A stretch of DNA of 64,000 nt from Uloborus plumipes (GCA_038373865.1 JAXGGA010002890.1:48688-112687); one strand, 5' to 3'. Shown: positions 23,875 to 35,600, numbered from the stretch's first letter. Translations and numbers: made by a program. Notes: generated by a model from the letters alone, not told the origin.

Positions 23875-24656
23875 TCGAGGCTGAAAACGTTCATTGTTAA
23901 ATTTCAATAAGATTAGTCCATACAGCTTCCTCATACATTCAGCACTCATCTCGCCAATTATTCTTTCTTCCCCACAGCTCACTCATTCCCTTACGCAATT
24001 TGTCGTCAAGACATTCATTACTTTCCACAAGACCATGACAGAGCAGCCCTGGTTGCACCACACTTCGCACGGGAGGAAGTGCGAGGCCCGCAATAGGTAG
24101 ACCCATCTAATTAACGAGATTGAAATGCGATTCCCCCTTGCCAAGACTGCCCCCCTCGCTGTAAGGTGGAATGACAAGGAATTTGGACGTATTGGGGTGA
24201 ACTTTATTTTTATTCGATTATATTAAATGGCAAGAAAGAATTAATGATGGCAATGAATAAGTCACTTCCTCGATGATTCCGAGTTCTTTAGGGGCTGTCT
24301 GTGAATGATATCATACTTTTTCTTCAACAGTTTTGACTCCCTCTGCCTTCTTTACATGTCACACTAATTTTCAGATTCTTTTTTTATTAAAAACTGCTTG
24401 TTATCCTTCTTGTTATATGCTTCGATTCCTCTAAACAAAAATTGCACTAACACCCTCCCGCTCAAAGCGTGAAATCACATGTGAACATCTCCTTATATGA
24501 AATATCTATAAGCAAAGGGGCGTATATGAAGACCAAAAATTTGGAGATTATTAGTAACGAGCAGAGCTGCATCGAACTGAAATTCGTGTGAGGGGGAAAA
24601 TTCTCAATTTGACAAATGAAATTCCAACTTTACCGAATGACAAAATACGAGTATGA
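23875..24656. other. Nothing recognised
   Basis: Short overlapping frames at 23894-24177 on both strands have no recognised domain. Confidence 0.3.
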
Positions 24657-24852
24657 CTAGGGCGGATCCAGCTTGTGGTTAAAGAGGGGGTCATTTTCGG
24701 GAAGGGGGTTGTCAAAGGGCAAATTTTTGGGCAAAAATGGGGGTGTTTTGCAATTTTTTCGTAATATTAGACACAAACAATGAGGTTTTATACTATATTT
24801 GGTATCTTAAAGGGGAGGGGTCATGACCCCCCCCCCTCTCTCTGGATCCTCT
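24657..24852. mobile_element. GGCGGATCCAG MITE
   Basis: The left end CTAGGGCGGATCCAGCTTG and right end CCCCTCTCTCTGGATCC are roughly inverted, with AGGGGGTCATTTTC and GGGGTCATGACCCC inside. Related ends (TCGATCCAGAGGGAGGTC … CTGGATCCGCCC) occur at 41047-41104. Confidence 0.5.
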
Positions 24853-24889
24853 TTTTCTCCGTATTTACATTTAGCTTTAAAAGTAAGAC

Positions 24890-26060
24890 TATTTTTCTTG
24901 ACCTTTATACTTTGAAAGCTACATAATCAAAATTTTACAGCAAAATAGTAATTCAGAGGTTAACAGAAAGTTAATCCCAAGTTAAGGTTTATGCTGTCTC
25001 AACATTCACACACAATGATGTTGCTTTTGGAGATCCTTATAGCTTTAAAAGCTTCAAAATGAAAATTTCGCAGTGAAACATACATTGATAGAGAGAAAGT
25101 TGTTAAGTTTCTTTATTCGGTTCAGCAGTCACATTTGGTTAACAAAGTAATGTTTTTGAGTCCTTTGTGGATTTGAAAGCATCTAACGAAAGAGACAAAA
25201 CGTTAGGAAAGTCGCATGCTACGGCTGTTGTTTTACTCGACATTTTCATTTAGCTCAAAATACGAGGTTTATTACTAGTAACCTTTATGGCTTTGAAGGC
25301 TATATGATCAAAATTTCACAGCAAAGAAGGACGTTCTCTCTCCAGCATTCATTCTGCAGCAAACAATGGTGTTTGTTGCATTTGGTGACTTTATGACTTT
25401 AATAGGTACAAAATGAAAATTTTGCAGCAAAGCATATAGTGATTGGGAGAAAGTTGATACATTTATGTGTAGCATATACTAAGGCTGTTCAATAAAAAAT
25501 GACCAGCAATTAATAAAACATAATTATATAAACTATTCCTTCAAATGTGGATGGCATTTTTCAAATTGGTCTCTATTACATAAAATCCGCCTGTCAGATA
25601 TTTTTTCCTGTCTTCAAAGCGTGCTGGAAACCATGTTTAGACATATCCTTCAAAATCGCCCCCGATTTTTAGGGATAAGTTCAAGAATGGCTTCCAGCGT
25701 GTATTTGAAGACAGGAAAAAAACCTGACAGATGGATTTTATGCAATATGGACCAATTTGAGAAATGCTATCGACATTTCAAGGATTAGTTTACACAATTG
25801 AAGGGTTTGGAGGATGAAGGGGCTGTCACCTTTTTTGAAAACAAAAAAGCTGCAACAACTGCAACAATAAAACTTTGAACTTTAATTACTCGCAATGTCG
25901 GTTTTGTCACATAATCCCTTCATCTCCCAAGCCCTTCAATTATGTTTTATTAGTTTGTGATCATTCTTTATTGAACAGCCCTAGTAAATAATGCTTTTGA
26001 GTCCTTTATGGCTTTAAAAGCCACATAACGAACAATTCGCGGCACATCTGACACGAGTGA
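24890..26060. repeat. Diverged tandem array, ~120-bp units, split by a transposon
   Basis: Six units share CCTTTATGGCTTTGAAAGC, TACATAATCAAAATTTTACAGC and GAGAAAGTT at about 24895, 25030, 25155, 25275, 25385 and 25995. The last two units are separated by the element at 25479-25984. Confidence 0.65.
25479..25984. mobile_element. CTAAGGCTGTTCAATAAA MITE (TA target)
   Basis: The ends CTAAGGCTGTTCAATAAAAA and the complement of TTCTTTATTGAACAGCCCTAG are inverted and the flanks are TA. Inside, CCTGTCTTCAAAGCGTGCTGG and its inverse form a second foldback. The element interrupts the ~120-bp tandem array. A part of it is related to 4430-4515. Confidence 0.7.
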
Positions 26061-26069
26061 AGTGAAAGT

Positions 26070-26450
26070 CACATGTCAGAGGAACATCCGTGGGCGAATT
26101 TCCACAAGTGGGACATTTTTTTTTCTTCAAGCCAAGAAGCCATCTTCATCCAATGGCGACCGTCTCCGCTCGCCGCCACCTCCAGAATACTAATCGCCGT
26201 GACACCTGTGCACCCATCTATTGACCCTGAACACGCCACAAGGTCATATCTGAGGCTCTGGCTGCCGTTGCGTGAAAATCGTGTCTTTACTCCCTTTTTG
26301 CCCGGCGAAAACAATGGATGGATGAAATGTGGAGCACGGCAGTCACGAATCAGGTGGGAAAAGTGATGCGAAACGTGCTGCCTGTTGCGTTGGGAGCGCG
26401 CGTCCCGTCTTTTCAGAGTTGGTGATGAGGAGGACCTGGGAGCTTGCCTC
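26070..26450. other. CpG-richer unique patch, possible promoter or first exon
   Basis: This stretch has clearly more G+C and CpG than its surroundings and is not recognisable as a repeat. Open frames exist on both strands (97 codons +, 81 codons -) but neither resembles a known protein. It lies 6 kb upstream of the rhotekin HR1 exon. It could be its promoter or 5' exon (CAG|gtggga at about 26353 is donor-like), but no transcript evidence is visible. Confidence 0.25.
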
Positions 26451-27450
26451 TGTGGTAAGAGTTATTTCGTGTTTTCAAAGGGTAAATTAGGGAAATTTTG
26501 AGATCTTAGAATGATGACGAGGACTTGGGAGCGTGCTTATGTAGTAAGTTCAGGAGAGTTGTTCAGGATTTTTTCAATGCCTTGAGATATTAAGAGAAAA
26601 TGAGGATTAACTTATTGAGGATGATGTGGAGGACTTGTAAGTTTGCTTCTGTGGTAAGAGTTGCTCGAGATTTTTTTAAAGGGTAATTAATGGATATCTT
26701 GAGATCTGAAGGGTAATTGATGTTTAACTATTTGTGAATTTAGTTATTTTTCCTGAAATATTTTCTTGAACAGTATTTATGTTTGGAACAAGTGTCTCGT
26801 TTTTTCGAATCAATGATGAAGATGACCTGCGAGCTTGCTTCTTTGGTAGGAGTTCAGTTTTCTTGCCAAGGGTAACTTAAGGACATCTTGCTATTTTTAA
26901 GAGAAAATGGTGATTAAATGGTTGAGGATGATAAGGATGACTTGGGAGCTTGCTTCTGCGCTGAGAATTGGTCAGAATTTTCGCAAAGGGTAATTCAGGG
27001 TCATCTTGAGATCTTAAGGGTTGATGATTAACTAGTTGAGGATAACTTGGGAGCTTTATGTGGTAAGAATTATTCAGAATTTTTTTTAGTGGTAATTTTA
27101 GAATATCTTAAGGTCTTAAGAGAAAATAGTGATTCATTAGTTAAGCATCTTGGGGAAGACTTAGTAAGAGCTTTTTAAGAGACAGCTAAATATCGTGCTA
27201 GAAATTGTTGATTAACTAGTTGAGCATTAATTTTTTTTCTGGAAATATTTACTCGTGTATTAAGTTATATTTGGAGCAAGCGTCTCGTCTTTTTGAGTTG
27301 ATGATGAAGGGAACTTGGGAATTTTCTTATGTAGAAAGAGTTGCTTTGGTTTTTTAAGAGTCAGTTAGAGACACCTTGATATCTTAAGGAAAATAATGAT
27401 TAATTGGTAGAGGATTTAATAATTTCCCACAGAAATATTTACGTGTATAT
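26391..27450. repeat. Diverged tandem array after the CpG-richer patch
   Basis: Modules such as GATGATGAGGAGGACCTGGG, AGCTTGCTTCTGTGGTAAGA, CAAAGGGTAATT and ATCTTGAGATCTTAAG recur about every 100-130 bp. A larger period is marked by AGCGCGCGTCCCGTCTTTTC at 26397 and related sequence at about 26788 and 27276. Confidence 0.65.
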
Positions 27451-28350
27451 TATTCATACCCTCTAACTGCTACGATAACTAGTCAAACTCAACTTCAAAA
27501 TATAAAAAATGCTTTGCATAATTTGCAATACCGACACTAAAATAATCTGAAATTTTATGACCTATATATTAGTAAAAGCTTTTTTTTTCTTTCATTTTAC
27601 ATTGGCCATAGTATGATAAGTATTAAGGATGATTTAATGCCCAATGTTGATTAGTAATATTGGGTTTATAGCGTAAGAGCTTTATTGGGCTAAACTGCGC
27701 CTTATTTCGAAGGTGTATGTGTATTAGTATCCCATTGTGACAATTTAATTTAGTTTTAAAACACATTAAAGCATGAATGCAATTAAGAGCATAAAACCAA
27801 ATGCTTTCTTCTCCCTTAACTGCGAAAGATCATTATGGGTACATAGGGAGGAATCCCTCGAAGCCTATGGAGGTTCAAAAGATCTTACTAGTCTGTCACT
27901 TGAAAATAGCCAAAATCAACCGTCCACATTTATTACCTTTATCAAAGCCAACCTTAACTTCAAGCTTTGTAAACTATAAAAAGCTTACCAGGTAGACATT
28001 GAACATTTATTTTCTATTCCAATGTTTGGATTTTCTGTAAGAGCTTCGATTTTTATAGCGATTGAGCTCTCTCTGTTAGATTACTCATGCAGTGATTTTC
28101 GTACGTTTTTTCAACAAGTCTCTTAACTATGACTGTTAGATAGATCTTGTTTCAGCTAACCGACGTGCTTTTAGAAAGTGTGTTTTATTTCGAAAACGTA
28201 ATTTATTTCCCTTTTGGGAACTAAAAAAAAAAAACAATTATATAAAACTTATGTCTTCTATGTTTGTAATATAGATACATTATGTGTAGGCCTACATGGT
28301 GGCGAGATACTGGCGATAGAACTCATAATCTGTTGAGTTGCCCTGTCACT
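27451..28350. other. AT-rich, nothing recognised
   Basis: Overlapping short + frames at 27773-27995 resemble nothing known. Confidence 0.3.
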
Positions 28351-28490
28351 AGGCCCGTCACTTCGAGTTCATCCGGTTGGAGGAGGGGGGGGGGACAAAG
28401 GATGTATATTCAATGGAATTTCGCGGTAAAACAGCAAAAGCCTTATATGCAAATGCATTAAATTTCTAAAGCGGGAAGGGGACTGATGCA
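28351..28490. mobile_element. G-rich MITE, copy 3, decayed
   Basis: It starts AGGCCCGTCACTTCGAGTTC, has a G run at about 28384-28393, then TTCAATGGAATTTCGC and AAAGCCTTATATGCAAATGC. The right end is not clear. Confidence 0.5.
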
Positions 28491-28499
28491 CCTAAATAA

Positions 28500-28670
28500 T
28501 GCCCGCATGTCACCAATATGCTGCGTACTTATGTTCCTGGTGGGGTTCGATCCTGGGACCTTCGTGATAATAACCCAGCACTTGAACCTCTGAACAAAAA
28601 TAACTTTATGGCTCGGGGGCAAAACTGGGTAATGTGCTCTCAGAATCTCAGACGTTCGCCACACATTTAT
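28500..28670 (-). repeat. tRNA-like SINE fragment
   Basis: On the minus strand it reads GTGGCGAACGTCTGAGATTC … GGTCCCAGGATCGAACCCC. GGATCGAACCCC is a B-box-like Pol III motif. No cloverleaf can be closed. Confidence 0.3.
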
Positions 28671-29544
28671 AGCAATTCGTCATTGAGAAAAACATAATTT
28701 GAATACAAGATGCCAAAACTCTCTGTTTTTTATTTCACCAAATTATTATCACTTTTAGGAATTGTTTGTTTTTAAAGGAGGCACTATAGTTTTTTAAAAA
28801 AACTTTTTTGAAATTTTTTCGTATCTTTTAAACATTCATTACCCGATATCGCAATTCACGAATTTATTGTTCCTTGCGGAGCCAAACTGCTTCATCAAGA
28901 CCGACAGTACCCCAGGTTGTCAACAACAGCTAGACTAGACCAGTGAGCAAGATCAAAGTCCTTGGGAAATACTAGGGCCATCTATTAGCTAATAAGCTAG
29001 ACACTGTGATCTCTTGTTATACTAGCGCCACTACTACTACATTTTTCTAAATGAAACAACTGTTAGAGATTTGAAACAGATGTTTTCAGCAGGATAAAGA
29101 TATTTTAAACTAAAGTAAGGAGTTGAATAATTATAAAATTTGATAAATTAACATTAATCTGTTCAAATTGTTAGTATTTATTTAACTACCAGCCATATTT
29201 AAAACAAAATACAAATATATTAGAATTGAAGACTTGCAAGTTGTTTCATGTGTAGCTAGAACCGTAAATTCAAAGCAGTCCTTTGAACAAAAAAGGACCA
29301 AGATTGAACTGTTAAATTACGTTCACATTTCTTTGACCGAGTATGAAAGCACATGATGTCATGAAGACGACAATAACACTTCGATCAAATTAGAGCTCCT
29401 TTAGAGGACATTTTGTTCAAATACAAGGAGCTGATGGAAAAAGGAATATTTTCCGATGTTTTCACTTAAAAACTTGCATTTGCTGTTTCATTTTGACATA
29501 TTCAACTAAACTGTATTTGAAATTAGCATCGTTCCACAAAAATT
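28671..29544. other. AT-rich, nothing recognised
   Basis: AGAGCTCCTTTAGAGGACATT at 29391-29411 is a short remnant of the CCGACATTTTGG element end. Confidence 0.35.
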
Positions 29545-29775
29545 TACGAGTTGTACCGTAGCAAGTGCCGTCGCTCGCTGGAATTCTAATTTCACATTAG
29601 CTACCAGTTTTTTAGCCCTCTTTGCTTTATAAGAGGATTTTTGCCTCCAACTCGACTACTTTCGTATTCCATGCTGATGAGAGCACAATAAGATCGAAAC
29701 AGCTGTCCATGGATCAAAATAGCCGAGTTGGCGGAGTATTGCACGTTCCACGTTGCTTGATACGGCTCAAAATGC
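29545..29775 (+). repeat. GATGGAATAAACGAG repeat family, copy 2
   Basis: It starts at GAGTTGTACCGTAGCAAGTG and has TTCACATTAGCTACCAG, CTTTGCTTTATAAGAGG, TTCCATGCTGATGAGAGCAC and GTATTGCACGTTCCACG, in the same order as the copy at 9735. Confidence 0.6.
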
Positions 29776-29969
29776 TTCTTATTATTCTTCCCCGTATTGC
29801 TATCTTACCTAACACCCCTATTTTGGTAAAATCTAAGACCTGACGCATGCGTAAATGAACGGAAGGTTTTACCTAAGAAGATCAGACTGTATTTACGGTA
29901 CATGAAGGCTTATGGTGTAAAATCAAGTGCTTCTACAATTTAAATCCACATAAATAAAACAAAGAATCT

Positions 29970-30042
29970 GTATGTTTATGTGTGTGTACCCATATGTATG
30001 TTTATGTGTGTGTACACATATGTATGTTTATGTGTGTGTGTT
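29970..30042. repeat. 29-bp minisatellite
   Basis: About two and a half copies of TGTATGTTTATGTGTGTGTAC followed by CCATA or ACATA. Frames through it are chance. Confidence 0.8.
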
Positions 30043-30052
30043 GTATAAATCC

Positions 30053-30240
30053 ACAGTTTACGTCGGATCTGGACGAATAGCACTGTGGGTGCATTTGCTT
30101 CCGTTCTGCCTTAGCCCTGGCTTATGGGCTGTAACTCATTGCATATTTCCCAGCTTTTGCCTTCAAATTTCAAATTGAGCCGCACCATGGTCAGGAGCAC
30201 CCCGAAGGGAAGTCCAGGGAGGTCACCGGGACCTCCCAAA
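30053..30240. repeat. Composite of family-tail module and SINE-like piece
   Basis: CTTCCGTTCTGCCTTAGCCC, then TGGCTTATGGGCTGTAACTC, matches the tail module seen at 33005 and 41410. GAGCACCCCGAAGGGAAGTCC matches the region at 33145. Both pieces occur in the same order as at 33005-33170. Confidence 0.45.
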
Positions 30241-30319
30241 CATCTTCTTCATTCGGCAAATTCGGACAGCGATTCAGCACATTCAGGGATAGTATTGAAA
30301 TATTTTTTGCAATATATAT

Positions 30320-30704
30320 ATCGCACCCTTGCTTTAATAGTGTTACAACTCAAAATATGACGATTTTGAGTTATTGGTATCACTGGATTCAGATAAAAAG
30401 CTCTATCAATCTCAAAAAACCGTTCTAACTTGAGGGAATTCAGTGGCCTCCAGATAGCAGTTGAATCGGTGTAGACGATTCACTTGCTATCCCCCCCAAC
30501 TTGGAAAATTTATAATTTTCACGATAACGAAATATCAAATAGGGAAGGATACCAAATAACGTCTGAAATTCAATTTTAAAAGACTCTCACATTTTGTCAT
30601 GACTTCCAAGCTCAGAATAATGATATCAGCGGCGGAACAGTTTTTCGCGTTTCCTGAAAAAAGCGGATTTTTGAGTTGTAACACTATTGAAGCAGGTGTG
30701 CGAT
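30320..30704. mobile_element. TCGCACCCTTGCTTTAATAG MITE
   Basis: Inverted ends of about 40 bp (TCGCACCCTTGCTTTAATAG, TGTTACAACTCAAAA, and the inverse at 30664-30704) lie in TA-rich flanks. Non-coding. Confidence 0.65.
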
Positions 30705-30751
30705 ATATTTAAGTAGTCTCGCGATAGCCTTTCTTTTCGACATGTATATCT

Positions 30752-30792
30752 ATGGCCACTTTACCCCACTGTGGGGTAAAGTGGTCATAGTT
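30752..30792. repeat. 41-bp near-perfect palindrome
   Basis: TATGGCCACTTTACCCCACT followed by GTGGGGTAAAGTGGTCATA forms a hairpin with almost no loop. It may be two transposon ends joined head to head. Confidence 0.75.
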
Positions 30793-30840
30793 AAAAACAG
30801 ATAAAAAATTATCGTAATATTTTATGGTTATATGTATATA

Positions 30841-31492
30841 CAGGGTGTCCACTCCAATCGTGGACCAATAGCTAATTTCTAAACCGTTAGAGATAAGCAT
30901 ATAGTTTATTTAGGAAAAAATCTCCAAATTATGAAAGGAATTTTGGGTCTATTCAATGTTTTTCAAAAAATCAAATTTTGAAAGAGTTACGAAATTTAAA
31001 TTTTTATACAGCCCCCCAGTCCTATCAATCATATTTAGTAAAACATTCTTGACACTGTAACGTTTAAAACTAAAAAAAAAATCACTCTTCTACCACAAAA
31101 ATTGACCGAGTTATGACGTTTTGAAAAATCAAGATTTTGAAGGATTTCGCATACGGTCCCTTGAGCGATCTCTCGATGACGTCATGAAACAATGCAAAAT
31201 CTTGATTTTTCAAAACGTCATAACTCGGTCAATTTTTGTGGTAGAAGAGTGATTTTTTTTTAGTTTTAAACGTTACAGTGTCAAGAATGTTTTACTAAAT
31301 ATGATTGATAGGACTGGGGGGCTGTATAAAAATTTAAATTTCGTAACTCTTTCAAAATTTGATTTTTTGAAAAACATTGAATAGACCCAAAATTCCTTTC
31401 ATAATTTGAAGATTTTTTCCTAAATAAACTATATGCTTATCTCTAACGGTTTAGAAGTTAGCTATTGGTCCACGATTGGAGTGGACACCCTG
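30841..31492. mobile_element. 652-bp foldback element, TA-flanked
   Basis: The ends are CAGGGTGTCCACTCCAATCG and its exact inverse. Arms of about 300 bp (30841-31139 and 31195-31492) are nearly identical inverted copies around a ~55-bp spacer containing GATGACGTCATG. TA on both sides suggests a Tc1/mariner-type origin. No coding sequence. Confidence 0.85.
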
Positions 31493-32451
31493 TATATATG
31501 TATATATCTATATATAATATCAAATATATGGTTATATGTATATTATATGTATATATATATCTATATATACATACAGTGTGTGTGTGCGGCTGCAATCTTT
31601 TTTATTTTTTATTATACATTTGTTATCTTTGAAAATGAGAAGATCCGATTAATAAAAACATATCTCATTCTTTTATTGACGTTATTTGCCATAAACCTAA
31701 CCGTTTCTTTCCTTGGCGCCTTTCGGTGAATTCCATACTGTGTGTAGCACTACCCCAGACAAGATGGATAATATATAGTGAAAATACTGCAATGCATAAA
31801 TGTTGCACTTTGAATGCAAAGAATTCTAATATTATGCGAGGCGACTTAAGTTTTTCTTTTGCTTTACTAGCAGATTTTCTCATTTCTCGTGCTGAAAAAT
31901 ATCTGCTTACTTCATTTATTTAGTTCCATTTCTTGACTTTCTTCACTACGAAAAGAATCGACCGTCGAGTTAGTTCAATATTGTTCTTTATTTAAATTAT
32001 AGTACTGAAATGCATCTATATGTTTCATTTAATTTATTGATTTTGCTTGCAATGAAGAGAATTCGTGAACGATATAAAGTTGAGTGTTTAATTTGTGGAA
32101 GTACTTTTGATGACGATTAAAAACGAAAACATGAGGCACTTTGCCACGGTAGAAGACATATCTCCGTGAAACTTGCTGGAGCTCCAAAAAATCCATTTGA
32201 TGCTGCAAGAGAGAAAATAAAGACTGCTTCAAGCAGCGAATTATCGCCATTCGTACTACGTTCTAGCAAACTATTGACTAGAATTTAATCGGGACTTTTA
32301 GATACACGCGTCACTTGACATGACATTTTTCCTCAAGATAGATCCCGTGCAGAACCGGACCAAGTAGCTAGTAAATAAATAATAGATTGAAAATCAATTT
32401 AATTCAACATCAATTTTTGCTTTCCATCAATGGAGCTTTTCCTCTTTCCAG
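31493..32451. other. AT-rich, upstream of the HR1 exon
   Basis: TA-rich microsatellite at 31493-31580. Short frames without family resemblance. Confidence 0.3.
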
Positions 32452-32636
32452 GAGTATGACTTGGAGCAGCGCATAGAGCTGGAGCTGCGCATGCAGGAGG
32501 GCACCCAGAAGCTGCTGTCCGCCTGTCGCTACCAGCTGCAGTCGCTGGAGGCGGTCAAGTCGCTGCTCACCTCGGACGAGAGGATCCGCGCATGCGCGAG
32601 AGAGCTGCAGCGACGGAAGGCGGTCGCCAACAAGAA
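32452..32636 (+). CDS. Rtkn: Rhotekin exon a: HR1 (Rho-binding) segment
   Basis: The exon follows a pyrimidine-rich acceptor (cctctttccag) and ends at AA|gtgagt, phase 2. It begins EYDLEQRIELELRMQEG and includes SLEAVKSLLTSDERIRA, then ELQRRK. This is the rhotekin HR1/REM block that binds Rho GTPases. Unlike the later AT-rich exons it is strongly GC-rich at third positions. It opens in phase 0 with no upstream Met, so at least one earlier exon is expected. Confidence 0.9.
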
Positions 32637-35600
32637 GTGAGTTGCCCCCCTTTACCCATCTCAATTGGGAAGCTTACGATTTTTTAATTGAACAGCAAAC
32701 ATGAATATGTTTGTCGTTTGCAATACACCACCAGCTCGTTAATTCCATCCATGGACTGCAGTTTCGTGCTTAATATGCACTCATCAGCATGGAATAAGAA
32801 TTAAACGAGCTGGAGCCAAAAATGCTCTTACTGAGCATAGAGAGCCAAAAACTGGTAACTATGTTTCTGTTGGCTCACTTTGCTCAATAAGAAGATGTTT
32901 GCCTCCAGCTGGTTTAATTCCTATTCCATGCTGATGAGTGCATAATAAGCACGAAACTGCAGTCCATGGATGGAATTAACGAGCTGGTGGTGTATTGCAT
33001 GTTCCTGCCTTAGCCCTGGCTTAGGGGCGGTTGCTTACTGCTTTATGTTTGTTGTTGTTGTTTCCAAAACCACTCATATACTCGAGATCGAGTTGACACA
33101 TCAACCCGATTTAAGGCGGAATATGTACGGCTTCCGTTTTTACGAGCACCACTGAGGTGGAAGTCCGATTTAGATCAATACACAATCCATAAGACCCGTT
33201 TATAGCACAATCAGCCATTCACAACACAGTCATTCACACAGAGGAAAAGGACAAGGACAGGAGAGAGTGAAAGTACATCCATGCCTGAGTCGGGATTCGA
33301 ACTCGGGAACACCGCATCACGGTCAGACTCCTTTGACCACTAGACAAGGTGGCCGGCTTCGATGAAAATAAATTTTCGATACGACAAGTAGTTCCTCTTC
33401 TAAATAATTTTTAAAGTTTAAGCGACGGTGACGTCTTATGGCTGATGGATTTTTCACACTTTGATCGCTTAGTCGGCAGCTGAGAGCGAGAAATTGCGTA
33501 TCGGCCCGAGCTGAAACCGTTTCTCTGTGCTTTCATACGGCTGCTCTCCAGGGTTACTGATAATAGGTAAGAAGTCTCCAAGTAATGCCTCTCTAAAAAT
33601 TTTAATATGGTTTTTGCCGAAAAAAATTTAAAACCATCATTGCTGACTCTCGTGGCAGGTAATTGGATTGACCTTTGACGAATCTAATCTCCATAGTGGA
33701 ATAATAGACTTGTGAATTAATTAATAGCGGAAGGGGGATGGGAGCACCGCAGTGAAAAGCACGTATAGCTGCAATACAATTTTGTGTGAAAATGGCTTAA
33801 AAATACATGCATCCGACGTCACTAGTTTCGTTTTCAAGGAGCGCTTTTTTTTGCGCGTGGACTTTTTGAAAATTCATTATAAATCCATCATTGTGTTTTA
33901 AAATTCGGAAATGGTGAATTTTTGTGTTTGTAAGTCTCTTAACATTACCGAAGTCTCTTACATTAAGTCTCTTACATTAGTCGAAGTAGGAATATTTAAT
34001 AGGTTGAAACTTTCATAAACATAGACGGATGCACGATAGGTAATCAGAGGGAGGGACGATAGGGTAATCGTCCCTCCCTCGGGGACAATTCACTGGTAAT
34101 TTTTCGATATTGAAGTTCTAAAAATGCAACTTAATGCAAGTTCTAATGAAATTGGCGAAAGAAGATTTGGGGCTCTAGCCCGGAATTGTTTCGGAATTGA
34201 AGTCCTTTGTCATCAATGTTTGCGAACTAGTATGCATAGTAAAAAGTAAGTATGAAAAATCAATCACCCCTCTCTTGGAAAATTTCTTTGTCCGCTTTTG
34301 AAAGTTGAAAAAAAAATTAAAAAAAAAAAGCGCGAAGTCGTTTCTGAGAAATTAAAGTTTTCGCACTACACTATGTTTCTAAAAGCTAAATTTTTGCTTA
34401 ACCCTCGTGGGTTCCTTGGGGTCATATGTGACCCCAATGCAATTTCTGTTTAATATATTTTGTTAATCAACCATTTGTTTTTAATGGCATTTTGTGGCTT
34501 TTATTCTTCTAGTTTTCTATTCAAAATAATGCTATTATTGTGTTTTATTTTTCCCGAATTGCATTTTTTGCACATAAGACCCTTGGGGTCACTTCCCCAG
34601 AAGGCCAAAAAAAGAGGACGTTGCAACTTTTGTCCAAGAGAACTGGACAGAAAATGCATTGAAAAATGTCATAAATGTTTGAAATTCACTTGCAAAAATC
34701 ATGTTTTTTCAGGTCTGTAACAGATGTAAATAAATTTACAGTTATTGTAAGTTTTGCTCTAAAATTATAATTTTAATTCATAAACTAAATTTTACTTTAA
34801 TTGTATCTTTTTATTTTTTGTTTTTTTAGCATTAAAAAGTGTGTGAACTTAAATAATGCATGTAACATTCAATAATTATAATGAATTAATTAAAGGAAGC
34901 ATTGGGGTCGTTTATGACCCCAAGGGTCTTGAGTGTAACTGAAATGGGAGGGACCCACGAGGGTTAAATTCCAGAGCTACTAAGGACAAAACGGCTCGCC
35001 ACAAGAAGTGAGTCACCCCTTTTATCGGTGGATTTGTCTTTCATCCCTTAGTTAAAGTATTTTAAAAAAAAATGAAGTCGTTTCTGCAAAGTTAAATTTT
35101 TGCAACCAAGAACTGCAACTACATATCACAGAGACACTAAGATTTCAGTGAGTCTAAGATTTCAGTGTCTCCTAAAGTTTAAAGCATGACAGATGCAGAG
35201 AAAGGAAGCTTTTTTGCAAACAAAAGCTAAGTCACTTTTCCGCATATTTGCTCTTCATCCCTAAATTAACATTTTTCTTTTTTTTTTCATCTTGCAGACG
35301 TTTTTGAAAAATTGAGTTTTTGTAATCGGGAACTACACAACTTTGTGATGTCTCTAGAAGTTGAAATTTTACATTAAAATTGAAAGCTGCAGAGAAGGAA
35401 AGCGATCGCCCACAAAAACAAAGTCGCTTCTTTTCTGCATATTTATCTTCCGCCCCTTAATTAACCTTTTTTATTTCGACACGGTTTCTCGTGACGTCTG
35501 TATGCATGTATGAATGAACGTATATATGTATGTGCATATGTATGTGTCATACCTCAAAAACTATACGCCGTAGAAGCTTCAAGTTTGGTATTGTAGGCTC

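Noticed and set aside
26073..26366. 97-codon + frame in the CpG-richer patch as a real protein
   Set aside because: No domain recognised, and the opposite strand is equally open; kept only as a possible promoter or 5' exon region.
29970..30178. Open frame over the GTGTGTATG region
   Set aside because: Translation of a 29-bp minisatellite.
33283..33360. tRNA gene on the minus strand
   Set aside because: A- and B-box-like motifs are present but the acceptor stem does not pair and a SINE body follows.
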